Shown here piece by piece: positions 1-10,419 of a stretch of DNA of 19,368 nucleotides. Under the pieces are notes generated by a model. That model was given only the letters and a program-made list of their open reading frames with translations. It was not told the origin of the DNA and ran no database searches. The DNA is from Entrophospora sp. SA101 (taxonomy: Eukaryota; Glomeromycota; Glomeromycetes; Entrophosporales; Entrophosporaceae), in contig CAUDNR010000874.1 of assembly GCA_958430865.1 (NCBI GenBank), positions 1-19,368 on the forward strand. Direction: 5' to 3'. Position 1 is the stretch's first letter. Every line of letters begins with the position of its first letter. Position numbers and translations under genes: made by a program.

Positions 1-846
1 TACACTCACCTGCCAAAAGTATCCGGACAAAATGTAGATCATGTAAATTTCCGTGACATTTCTGGGTGTTTTACACAAAAATACTCGAAAACTAGCGAGA
101 AAACGTGGCTTTTTGTCCTAAGTAACTGCACTTCAAATGTTCGAAATTGCATATTTCCATTAATATTTATAATCTAATAAAATATAGTTTTTGGGTGATA
201 TGTAAATTCTTAAAATCGTTTAAAAATGTTGGTTCCCAAGACTTTTTTTTGTCCCATAAAATATCCCACATAATAATAAAAAGTCTGAAAACTCCATAAA
301 AGAATTTAAAATATAATGAACAAAATAAAAAAAAGATGATTAAAATTCGTCAGAAATTGATAGAGTTTCATGTATTGAGAAAATTTCCGAAAATTTTTCA
401 AAAATCGAAACAATAATTTTTTGATTTTTTTGATTTTTTTGATTTTTGAAAAATTTTCGAAAATTTTCTCAATACATGCAACTCTATCAATTTCTGACGA
501 ATTTTAATCATCTTTTTTTTATTTTGTTCATTATATTTTAAATTCTTTTATGGAGTTTTCAGACTTTTTATTATTATGTGGGATATTTTATGGGACAAAA
601 AAAAGTCTTGGGAACCAACATTTTTAAACGATTTTAAGAATTTACATATCACCCAAAAACTATATTTTATTAGATTATAAATATTAATGGAAATATGCAA
701 TTTCGAACATTTGAAGTGCAGTTACTTAGGACAAAAAGCCACGTTTTCTCGCTAGTTTTCGAGTATTTTTGTGTAAAACACCCAGAAATGTCACGGAAAT
801 TTACATGATCTACATTTTGTCCGGATACTTTTGGCAGGTGAGTGTA
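1..846. mobile_element. 846-bp palindromic foldback element with Tc1/mariner-like ends
   Basis: Positions i and 847-i are complementary almost throughout, from the tips to a short centre near 400-447. I saw only isolated mismatches, for example 368/479 and 387/460. Both tips read TA followed by CACTCACCTGCCAAAAGTAT, a layout and sequence style resembling Tc1/mariner terminal repeats that insert at TA. There is no transposase frame; the 68-aa frame at 670-876 (-) is only arm sequence and recurs in the other arm. The element is best read as a non-autonomous foldback element or MITE. The near-identity of the arms suggests a recent origin or ongoing gene conversion. The left tip coincides with the window edge, so the left flank cannot be inspected. 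Confidence 0.85.
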
Positions 847-2064
847 CAAGTCGCTTATGAGAGTAAAATTACGCATAAATTACGTAAATTTTGCATAATT
901 GCATAATATTTATTACCCAGAAAAAATTTTAAATGCCATTCGTTAAATGTTTCAGATTAATTCATATTATAGAAGTAATTGCTCATTATAAATTTAGTAA
1001 ATTAATTTATAAGAGTAAGGCAGCTGTTGTAACATTTACATTGCAAACTTCTGATATGCTTAGCTCCATTTAAAACATGACATGGTTTTCCTAGAATAAT
1101 CAATCAGGCTTCCTCTATATCTACATCGCAAATAGTATAATTGTCTATTGATATTTTAAAAAATGACTTGTGCTTTCATATTTTTTCTTAAATAAACAGG
1201 AGGAGTTATATTAATCATAATGAATTTCATATATATATTTTCAAAAAAGTGCCAGCTTTATTTAATAACAATAGGATGGTCAATAATGACAATATTCATC
1301 ATCATCATCATCAGTCCTTACACACAACGGCAGCAGCAGCAATAGCAAGCCATCCAGAGACGACAATATTGACGGCAACAATGGACAACCAACAATATTT
1401 GCAACTTGCGTGAATAACGTTATATCAATAATGACCAGGATACACTGCGAGAATACTTTACAACAACATACAATAATAATTCTAATGTCATACATTTTTC
1501 AGCTTGTAATGTAGGATTTTCAAGGAACGGTGCTATAATGACCACGGCATGTCAAGAACATTAATGATGACAATAATAAATAATGACGAAAATAATAATA
1601 AACCGTCAAGAATTGTATACAAAATGCTGTTTTTTGGACTTGTAATTCAACCTTTTGAAATTTCTTTTATGTCCACATCATCTTTTCTGGTGCCCCGAAA
1701 AACGAATCGAAAATCACATTTGAGAGTCCACCTTTTCCTAAAATATTTGATTTTAAAACTTTATACTATCCATCCTCATCTTCCTCATTGTTTTCAGATC
1801 CCTTGATTTTGGACTTTAAATGATGGATTGGTTTCAAAAACAAACACCCGAGACACAATAATAATGATAATAATAATAATTTATTAAAAATGAAATGTTG
1901 TGTTGTTCGTTTTATTATTATTATCATGTATTAATTAATAAATTCAATTAATTGACTGTTTAGTTTACTTTATTAAAATTGTATTTCATTAAATATTCAA
2001 GGTTACTTAATAAACTATCATTGCCTTTTAAACTCATCATTTAATATTCTACTTGTATGGTATG
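847..2064. other. AT-rich intergenic region, no gene seen
   Basis: This stretch lies between the palindrome and the kinase pseudogene. It contains short open frames (for example 1280-1495 on the minus strand and 1549-1806 on the plus strand) with no recognisable domain, no good splice context and AT-rich composition. There are small CAT/CAG and AAT runs near 1295-1345 and 1858-1880. I see no RNA gene or mobile-element end here. Confidence 0.6.
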
Positions 2065-3400
2065 CTAATGGATGTGATTGTGAATTTGTTGTGAATTACT
2101 ATTATTAATATTCTTATTATTAATATTACCACCATAATCATTACTGCTAATTAGTTTGGTGGGAAATATTGTTCCTCCATGTTCCCCAAATTGATCAATA
2201 ATGGGTTTTTCTCCTGCGAATTTTTTGTTTTATAAATTTCCTTTGATTCAATATGAAAAATTCCCAAAGCTCTCTCATAGTTGGTCTCTTGGCTAGAACC
2301 ACATCCCAACGCCCTTGGATCATTTGTGCATAATCATCAGGTATTCCCGGTAATATTGGTGGTCATAAACCTGTACATATATTAAACATTAAGTCATTAT
2401 TATGAGCTCCATCATAAAATGGTGGATGTCCTGCAAATATTTCCTACATTAACATCCCAACATTATAAATATCTGATCTTTTGTGTTCTTATTTCCTCTA
2501 ATAATTCTGGTGCAATATAAGAATACAATTCCATAAATTTTATTGACAGTTTTTCATCAACTGGTCCACATAATCCTAAATCTGTGATATAACAACACCT
2601 TCTTGCAATAGAGTATATTACCAATATGTAAACTGCAATGAATTAGATCATCTTGATGTATGAAATATAATGCATTACATAATACATAAAAATATTAATT
2701 CTACCTTTTAATCTTAAATCATAATATGAATTATATAATTAAGAGCCACAATAATTCAATACCTGAAATTAATTATATAAATAAATCAATTGATTTAAAA
2801 ATAAAAAATGATTTATTTTAAATAAGAACAATTGCCTCATCAAAAAAGATTTTCCTGAGTTATTTAAGCTCCAAACTAACCTCCATTTTAATTTCATCAT
2901 AATCATCAATACATCCTCTTGTCCACCCAGCAGTATAAATCCATCTTCTGATAACTTTTTTGTTTTATAAAATTGCTCGTAAGGTATCCATTCTATAATT
3001 CTATTTAGGAGAGATGAAAGCTGTTGACATTTTTGAATAAAACTATCAATTATCTCATTTCCAGATGTCCAAGTGCTGAAAAGGCTCTGTAAGTGCAGAC
3101 CAATACACTTTTCACAATATTTATCAGAGTATCTTTCTGCTTTACAATTATTGCATTTTCTTGGTTCACCATATTTATGAATTACTTCCTTTAATTCACA
3201 TCATAAATAAACCTTTCTCTGCAAAATTCTTTTTGATTTCTAAACAGTTTTTTGCTTTCTTTGACTAATTGTAAAAATAACCTTTCCTATTTCTCTGTCA
3301 GAATTAGTTGGAAAGCAGATGGAGCAATACCGTTCATTTCGTTATAAACTTTTTATACTAAATTACTTCTATCTGGTGTTAATAACTTAACAAAGGACAT
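2065..3400 (-). pseudogene. decayed Glomeromycotina-type protein kinase pseudogene
   Basis: Reading the minus strand from the ATG at 3400, the sequence follows the kinase copy at 16142-17287 closely in DNA and protein but is broken repeatedly. An in-frame TAA lies at 3353-3355, soon after MSFVKLLTPDR. Indels destroy the glycine loop and remove the region of the ATP-binding lysine (around 2860-2885). About 100 nt are missing at the start of exon 2. The catalytic loop reads HCSLHIGN, so the catalytic Asp is lost, and DFG reads DLG. The homologous intron (about 2763-2835) has GC instead of GT at its donor. Unlike the other copy, it keeps a recognisable C-lobe: SDIYNVGMLM, GHPPFYDGAHNNDL and a KRPTMRELW block, with stops in between (2270-2500). 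An Asn-rich tail ends at a TAG at 2065-2067. It was probably once a full-length kinase of the expanded family. Confidence 0.88.
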
Positions 3401-4064
3401 TTTAATATTTAATAAATAATAATGGTATTTTTTATTTCTTTTTGTGGTATTAATCATAAGAATTTCTTTGCATGCAGCATCTCGAATTCTTTAATTTCTC
3501 CTACATAAAAATATTTGATTGAATATAGTATAAATGAGTGCACCAGGCTGGAATAAAAACAAAAAAAGTAATTCTATTAGAAATGGATGCTAAATGAAGC
3601 GGAAAACTTTAATGTTTTTTAATGTTATTGTTAAGATTATTTGGCTTTGTTGTTAATCCTCTTATTCTCGATACCGAAAAACATTTTAAATAATTTTATA
3701 AATTCCTACTTTTGTCTTTACCGCATCCTAGTTTGTATTATAAAAAGATCGGCTATTGTTTTAAAAATTGTAAATCGTTACTAATTTTAAAAATAATAAA
3801 TTTCAAATTCCAAAAAGTTTTTTTTGCAAAAAAAAAATTTTTTACAATAATAAAATAGACAAAAATAATAAAAGTTAATAATAATAATAATAATAAAAAC
3901 AATAAATCTTTATATTCAAAGAATTAAAAGAATCAATATAATAGTAATAATAATAATAAATAATAATAATAATAGTAATAGTAATAATAGTAATAAAATC
4001 ATAGTAATAATAATAATAATAATAAAAATAATAAAAGAAGAGTCTAATTATTTCCAACCTTCCC
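3401..4064. other. AT-rich upstream region of the vasculin-like gene
   Basis: Similarity to the other kinase copy stops close to the pseudogene start codon, so no shared promoter is visible. The remainder is AT-rich and ends in a long TAA/AAT microsatellite just before the next start codon. I see no coding sequence. The core promoter and 5' leader of the vasculin-like gene must lie here, but no defined element stands out. Confidence 0.5.
3876..4035. repeat. imperfect (TAA)n microsatellite upstream of a start codon
   Basis: Long interrupted runs of TAA/AAT, with TAG and TAAAA variants, occupy about 160 bp and end roughly 30 bp before the ATG at 4065. The same trinucleotide encodes many of the asparagine runs in the downstream protein. 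The stretch may be part of the transcribed leader. Confidence 0.85.
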
Positions 4065-6825
4065 ATGCCACCTCATACTGTTCTCCCATATACCATGCCC
4101 TTTAAGACCACTAATACCAAAAACATTACAACTTCTACAGCGAACAATAATAATAACGGAACATCACAAATGAACAATAATAATAATAATAATAAAACCA
4201 CATCCTCGCCTTCTACTACTACATCTACATCTATAACTCGTACATCTTCTACTTCTCCCCCTCCTTCTTCTTCCATAAAATCGAATCCGAGACAAAGAAG
4301 AGCTACTTCTACAGCTTCATATGTTTTTGCACCTAGTTGGTTAACGAATAAATCAGGTTCTTCCTCCCCCTCTACAATCTTAAGTCCTGCTTATTCCTCT
4401 TCTTCTGAAGGGAAATCTACAAAAGAGGAGGCTAATAATAATAAAGGGTCGATGGTGGGAAGATCTTTAAAAAAAGATGGGCTTAGTAACCATAACAGCC
4501 ATAATAATAATGATAGTAAGCAGCAGCAGGGTAAGGATGGGCTAGGGAAAGGTATTTATTATTATGTGTAATATAATAATTTATTATTAATTAGATTCCT
4601 TTTATAATAATAATAATAATATTAATATTAATAATATTTATAAATTATGTAGATGGTAGTAGTAGCTCTTCTTCATTAGACAATTTAACAAAATCATCAT
4701 TATCAAATAATGGTAATTTACCATTAACATCTACTATTAGATCAAAGACAAGAGAATTCACAGGATCAGCAGCACCTCGTACTTCAAATCTTGAAGAATC
4801 GACAGGATCATTTAATGAGGTTCGTTTAAATAAATAAACAAATGATTATTTTTAATAATAATAATAACAATAAATATTTATTTTTTTTTTAGTCAATTAG
4901 CAAAAATCATCATCAAAACCACCGCACACACTCACGTTCACGTACAATCTCCCAACCAACTAATTCCCTAATATCGAGTTCATCGTCGTCATCAACAAAA
5001 TTTGAACGTGAATTTGTAAGTTTGAATGAATTTTATTTTTAAATTTTTTTAAATTATTTATTATCTAAATGTTTAAATATCATAACATGAATTAATTGAA
5101 AATAAATTTTTAGCCAACGCTAGCAAAAAAGAAGCCTTCATTATCTATTGATTTATCCTCAAAAAACGTTGAAAATTTGTGGGGTAATTTTAATTCCTTA
5201 ATAATAATTACAATGAATCTTTTTTCAAGATTAAAAATAAATTTTAAAATAATATAATAATAATTATTATTGTTAATAAATTAGGTGTAAAATCCAAGCT
5301 TCTTTCACCAACCTCATCATCATCATCATCACAATTATATAATGATAATAATAATCCATCATTACTAACGCAACAATCATCATCACCATCACAATCATCA
5401 CATATACAATCACCCTCATCATCAATGATGAGACGTAAGACTATCAGATCTTTATCAATGGATAGTGGAGGAACTCGACCCATTAACAATAATACAAATT
5501 TTAATTTTGGTGTAGGGGTTGGTATTTCATCAAATAATCGTGTTGGTCAACAATCTCAATCACATCAACAGCAACATTTTAAACAATACATTAGGGAAGC
5601 TACAAATTCAAGATCAACAAGCAGCAATAATGCTAATAATTATAATAATAATGGCCATTATTCAAGACCAAGATCAATCTCTACTTCATCAAATGTCATA
5701 AAAAAACCTTTATCAGGTAGTCAACGTAATAGTGTTAATGGTGGTGGCGGTGGCAATTTATTATTACGTAGACTGAGCAATTTTGGTAATAATAATAACA
5801 GTATGAATGGGTTTAGTGTGGGCAGCATGGGCAATAATAGTGGAAATAATAATAGTAGTAATAATGTTGGAAGTATTAGTGGTATTTCCAATGGTAAATT
5901 TTTGTGGAGTAATAATTCAATGGGTAGAATGGGACAATTTAAAATAGAATTGGACAATGAAGATAATTTACCAGGTCGTACTAAAGAAATTTTAAACCCG
6001 TTGAATGGGTGTGACAATATTGAAGAGGTGGATGAAGTAGAAGATAGTGAGGATGAAGATGAACATCAAGAAGAAGGCGAGGAATTTAAGAACAATATTA
6101 ATGTTAATGGTGATAATGACCAGTATAAGAAAAAATATAGCTTTAGTTATAGCGATAGCAACAAACAAAAAGACAATAAATCAAAATTTTTTTCGCATTC
6201 ACAATCAATCAATAATGATTATAACAATAACAAAAACAATAATCATAACAGTAATGAACAATATTATGATTATTACTGTGATGGTGATGATCTCAATTCT
6301 GAATCATTGATCTCATCACTTGAACGCGAAGAGAATTTCTTAAGACAATTAGGGTGGAAAAAAATCAACGAAAATGAACTCGGAATAAACAATAATAACA
6401 ACAATGATGGCAATAATAACTATATTATTAATAACTATAAAAACAAGAATGATTTGGTTATTACTGATGAGGAAAAAAGAGGGTTTATTAGATTAGTTAA
6501 AGCTTTAAATGGTGTTCCTTCTAATAAAACAACCTCATCATCGTCACCATCATCATCGAAATTATCATTTTCGTTAAGTGCAACTAATAAAAATGGTTAT
6601 CATAATGATGACGACGACGTTGAAACATTGTCTATTGATGAGATTAATTTTGCTAAAGAGAGATGGGCAGCTGCTATAACTGCTGCTAAAAAAAGAAAAA
6701 ACGGTAATATTAACAATAACAATTTGATTATGAAGTCAACATTAACGCCTACAACGACAAGAAACAATATTATTACTAATATTACTAACAATATTACTAA
6801 CAATAATAATAATATTTATTACTGA
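4065..6825 (+). CDS. vasculin (GPBP1)-like, Asn/Ser-rich putative transcription regulator
   Basis: I reconstruct five exons: 4065-4551, 4653-4819, 4893-5015, 5114-5183 and 5285-6825. All have GT/AG introns and all phases close, giving 2388 nt and 795 aa. Near the N-terminus FAPSWL (residues 88-93) matches the FAPAWL-type opening of vasculins. Near the C-terminus SSLEREENFLRQLGW (626-640) matches the vasculin SLEAEHRLLK-MGW helix. It is followed at 674-683 by VITDEEKRGF, comparable to the LTEDE-EF block of the family. Animal vasculin GPBP1 binds GC-rich promoters and acts in the nucleus; that role here is inferred. Between these islands the protein is low complexity, with Asn, Ser, Gly and Gln runs and an acidic tract at about residues 525-550. 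It also ends in an Asn-rich tail. Without splicing, the first and last exons look like two unrelated ORFs. The weakest splice site is the intron 2 donor, GAG|GTTCGT. Family assignment is likely but rests on short motifs. Confidence 0.8.
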
Positions 6826-6866
6826 TGCTAATATTTCTATTACGGTTGCTGCTGCTACTATCGTTA

Positions 6867-6904
<38 letters not shown>

Positions 6905-7604
6905 ATTATTATTATTAAGACAATGAATTAGTATAGAATTTTTAATTCTTTGTTATGTATATATTATATCTTTATCATCAAATCATCATCATCTTACAAT
7001 CTTATTAATAACATCATCATCATAAATCTTACATTTTACATTTTAAATTTTAATTAACAACAACATCATCATTTAAAAAAAAAAAACAATTTTTTTCAAA
7101 ATTCATTTATCTAACAAAACATTTACAAAAAAAATTTTTTTATCATTTATTATTTATATTTTTAAATCAATCAATCAATCAATCTTTAAAAAATATTTAT
7201 TATGATTTTTTTTTTATTTATTAGTATTATTATTATATTATTTATTCTTTTGGTTTATATTTTACTATATTATTATATATATTATTATTAGTATTATTAT
7301 TATTATTACTATTATTATTATTATTATTACCATTATTATTATATTTTTTCTTTCGATTAAATACAAAAAAAATTTTTTTAACAAAAGAGCAAACTCTTTT
7401 TAGTGTGTAAGTGTATAAAGTGTATAATAAAAATATACAAAAGTTGATAAAAAATTTATATACATATCTACTTAAAAGATTTTATAATTCTAATTTATAA
7501 TAATAGAGAATTAAGATGAAGAAAAGAAATCAAGATAATTTTTTTTACCTTTTTTATTCTTTTCATCTAAATAATAAATAAATCTTTCAAAGGGGAATAA
7601 AAAT
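6826..7604. other. convergent intergenic region with AT microsatellites
   Basis: This region lies between the 3' ends of the vasculin-like gene (+) and the AtuA-family gene (-) and must hold both 3' untranslated regions. It contains ATT/TTA runs at about 6868-6925 and 7265-7345, and short AATC repeats near 7166-7184. A minus-strand AATAAA (7553-7558) about 47 nt beyond the AtuA stop is a plausible polyadenylation signal. No coding sequence is seen. Confidence 0.6.
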
Positions 7605-8477
7605 TTAAAGTTTTGATAAATAATTTATTGGTACATCAATTTCAACACTTAAAAGCATTTGTGCAAAAGTTTTCCCTTGTTTATCAATTTGTAAAGAACT
7701 CAAACCTCCGCCACCTAAATCATCACATAAAAAAGTAAATTATCTATATGATTTTTATATTAAAGAAATGTAAATTACTTTTACCTAGACTTTTAGTTAA
7801 AACAAAATTTAAACCATGGCACCCAGGCAATTCATATCTTTTGACAATTCCTTTACACATATGTGTCATGTAATCTTTCACTACCTTTTTAAAAAATATA
7901 TTAAAATAATTGCTTATAATATCTTTTTTTTTAAAAGAATACTTACTTGTTCTGTTAATGATTTTTTTAAAATTGGATAAAATTTTGGATCTCTTGCTAA
8001 AATACCTAGAAATGGTTTTTTTTTGTTTAGAAAAAAATTTTATAAAATAAAGTTTTTAGCTATATGAAGAAAATTACCTATATTGCAGGTATCACCTTTA
8101 TCACCACTTCTTCCCCATGCCAACTTTATTAATGGAACTTTAACCAATTTCTTATTGTTATCACTATTACCATCATCAATTTCTGACGATGATGATGATG
8201 GCTGTGGTGGTGGTATAACACTTTGATTGTTGGTAGGAGCGTTGAATAAAATAGTTGTTTTGGTTGGATTATTATTGTTGCTGCCAATAATAATGTATGC
8301 TGGAATGGAATTCTTTGAAATAAGACATGAAAAATGAACAAGACACGGCGAAGGATGTGGACGCCCAGATCCGACACCTATTAATTATTATACAGGAAAT
8401 GATGATGAGAAGGAGGATAAATAGGGGTAATAAAAATTTATAACATATTTTCATTAGCATTATTAGCCAATTAAATA

Positions 8478-8508
<31 letters not shown>

Positions 8509-10300
8509 ACCAGTTATGCCCGGTGCCATACAAGTGGCAGCCTGGAAATATAAAGAATTTCTTTTCAATAAAATAAAATGTATTGTATAAATTTCATTCG
8601 TTCGTTACGTTACATACAGGTGCAAGCTCCATTCCAAATATTTTCAATGCTTTTGGGTTATCATGATGAACTGTTATATTCAATACAACCTCACGTGTAT
8701 TACGGGTTCTTGCATTATGACTTTTAAAGAAATATAAAATGAGTTATTTCACACTTACAAATCTAAAGTCTAAATAAAGTCTTCAAAACGAAAAAACTTA
8801 TTTACCCATAAGTATGTTCAGCTCCTAATACTTCAACATTAAAGTTGCGGAAATCATCCAATTTGGCTTTAATCAATAGTTTTCTTGTTTTAGATATTAT
8901 CGCATGACCAACAGCTTTTGCCTATTGAAATCAAAAAAAAATTATTTAAATCATTTTTAAAAAAATATCTAAAAAAGCATTATAATAAATGCCTTTTTCC
9001 ATGCATCAATTCCACCTATAACCAACATTCCATTCATTTTATAACCATCGACGTAAACTCCCGAAACTTTTAAATCTTCTGTCGGTGGTCTTCCTTTAGC
9101 ACCAGTCACCAACACCCTGTCAGTACCAATTTGTTTCAATTCCACGTTCCTTAGATCCAAAACCACATCTGGTAAAATATACGCACCCGGATCTAAAATT
9201 TCATAAAGCATCTGTTCACCAACTGTAGCTGTTGTCACAAGTCCGCCAGTTTCTTTAGGTTTTGTTACTACAAATTCGCCATTCTCATAGCATTCAACTA
9301 TCGGATACCCAATATTTATCCATCCACGGTTAGTCGAAAACGCACTTTGTTCCCAATCAGTAAAATTTCCACCAGTTGCTTGACATCCACATTCTATAAT
9401 ATGTCCAGCTAATGACCCAGATGCAAGCTTATCCCATTCTGTATTGGTGTCCCATCTAAATTCATGTATTAAAGCTCCAACCGCCAGTGCACTATCAACA
9501 CATCGACCTGTTATAACAATCGTTGCACCCAAATCAAGTGCCTTGGCAATTGGAATAGCACCAAGGTATGCGTTAAGAGATATAACCTCTTTTTTATCGT
9601 CAGGGTAAAAGTCTGCATCTTTATCATTGCCAGCAATATGTGTGAACCTTTTTACTTCTCCTCTTTCTATTATATTTTTTTTATATTGTGTTAAAATATC
9701 ATCACCAGTAATAGCCGCTACTCGCACCTTCTCATTATCCTCAATGCCAAACTCTTCTTTCAACAATTTCTCTATTGCGTTCTTACATGCCAATGGATCC
9801 AATCCTCCAGCATTTGTAATGATCTTTATATTATTTTTCATTAGATCAGGCCAAAGTGGTTTGAGAACATATGCAATAAATTCAGCAATATATCCACCCT
9901 CGCCAGCACCACCTAATCCTTTTGAAAGTGACTGATTACGACGTCTAGCCAAGATCCCCATAGTAACTTCTATTAATTAAAAACACAATGTGTTTTTTGT
10001 CGCCTTGTGATTAATATTGCTAGCATTTATTATAATCAATGAATGAATAAATAATCGCATCCAAAAGCAATGTACATTTACCGGCTAAATAATCAGCAAT
10101 CAAATAATTTAAATTTGAACCTTCCTTTTTAACCAGTTGTTCTGCTCCAGAGGTTGAATCACCCCAAAAAGCGCTACAAAAAATCAAATAAGTAAATAGA
10201 TATCATAAAAAAGAAAAGTTTTATCGAAATTAAAGTAATCAATTTATTAAACTATTTATAAAAAAAATAACCTGTAACAGCCTATGCGAACAGGTCCCAT
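7605..10300 (-). CDS. AtuA-family (DUF1446) protein, ten exons
   Basis: Exons on the minus strand: 10300-10272, 10173-10082, 9969-8993, 8921-8806, 8720-8618, 8541-8511, 8377-8078, 8005-7947, 7884-7785 and 7714-7605. They total 1917 nt and 638 aa, with every phase matching. The start MGPVRIGCYSAFWGDS and the following LAEVTMGILARRR are typical of the family. So are the GGLDP region, ITGRCVDSALAVG and GCQATGGNFTDW. The C-terminal domain carries WGRSGDKGDTCNIG (537-550), ELPG-HGLNFVL and LQIDKQGKTFAQMLL. The family is named after bacterial AtuA, linked to acyclic terpene catabolism; the fungal members' reaction is not established and I do not assign one. Intron 3 begins GC rather than GT. A Ser/Asn/Pro-rich insert (about 482-527) separates the two domains. 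The length agrees with other fungal AtuA-like proteins as I know them. There is no signal peptide or membrane segment, so it is probably cytosolic. It is divergent from the WW-domain gene. Confidence 0.93.
8481..8508. repeat. (GATT)7 microsatellite inside an AtuA intron
   Basis: Seven GATT units lie within the sixth AtuA intron. On the coding (minus) strand the array starts immediately after the donor GT, as GTAATCAATCAATC, so it forms the start of the intron. Changes in repeat length here would alter the donor-proximal sequence. Confidence 0.9.
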
Positions 10301-10419
10301 TTTTTTTACAAAAAAAAAAAAATGATGTAAAAATTAAGACATTACACAAACAAATAAATTACAAATAAATAGATAGGCTTTTTTCATTTTTTCATTTTTA
10401 ATATTAAAAAACTAAAAAC
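10301..10419. promoter_or_regulatory. short divergent promoter between AtuA-family and WW-domain genes
   Basis: Only 119 bp separate the two start codons, which point away from each other. The interval is AT-rich with an A13 tract near 10310-10322 and T tracts near 10380-10400, but no clear TATA box or other recognisable site. Both promoters and both 5' leaders must share this space unless upstream exons exist. Co-regulation is an inference from spacing only. Confidence 0.55.

Noticed and set aside
670..876. 68-aa open frame on the minus strand in the palindrome
   Set aside because: It is made of palindrome arm sequence and has a mirror copy in the other arm; there is no domain and no codon signal.
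1280..1806. Short open frames of 71 and 85 codons on opposite strands
   Set aside because: They are repeat-coded (CAT/CAG, AAT) or AT-rich, with no recognisable domain, promoter or splice context.
4073..4276. Minus-strand frames opposite Asn/Ser/Thr-coding exons, here and at 10560-12759
   Set aside because: They are Leu/Val/Ile-rich shadows of trinucleotide repeats in the real plus-strand exons.
8129..8568. Two overlapping minus-strand frames of 82 and 98 aa as separate genes
   Set aside because: They are out-of-frame or intron-reading versions of AtuA exons 6 and 7; the spliced frame restores family motifs.
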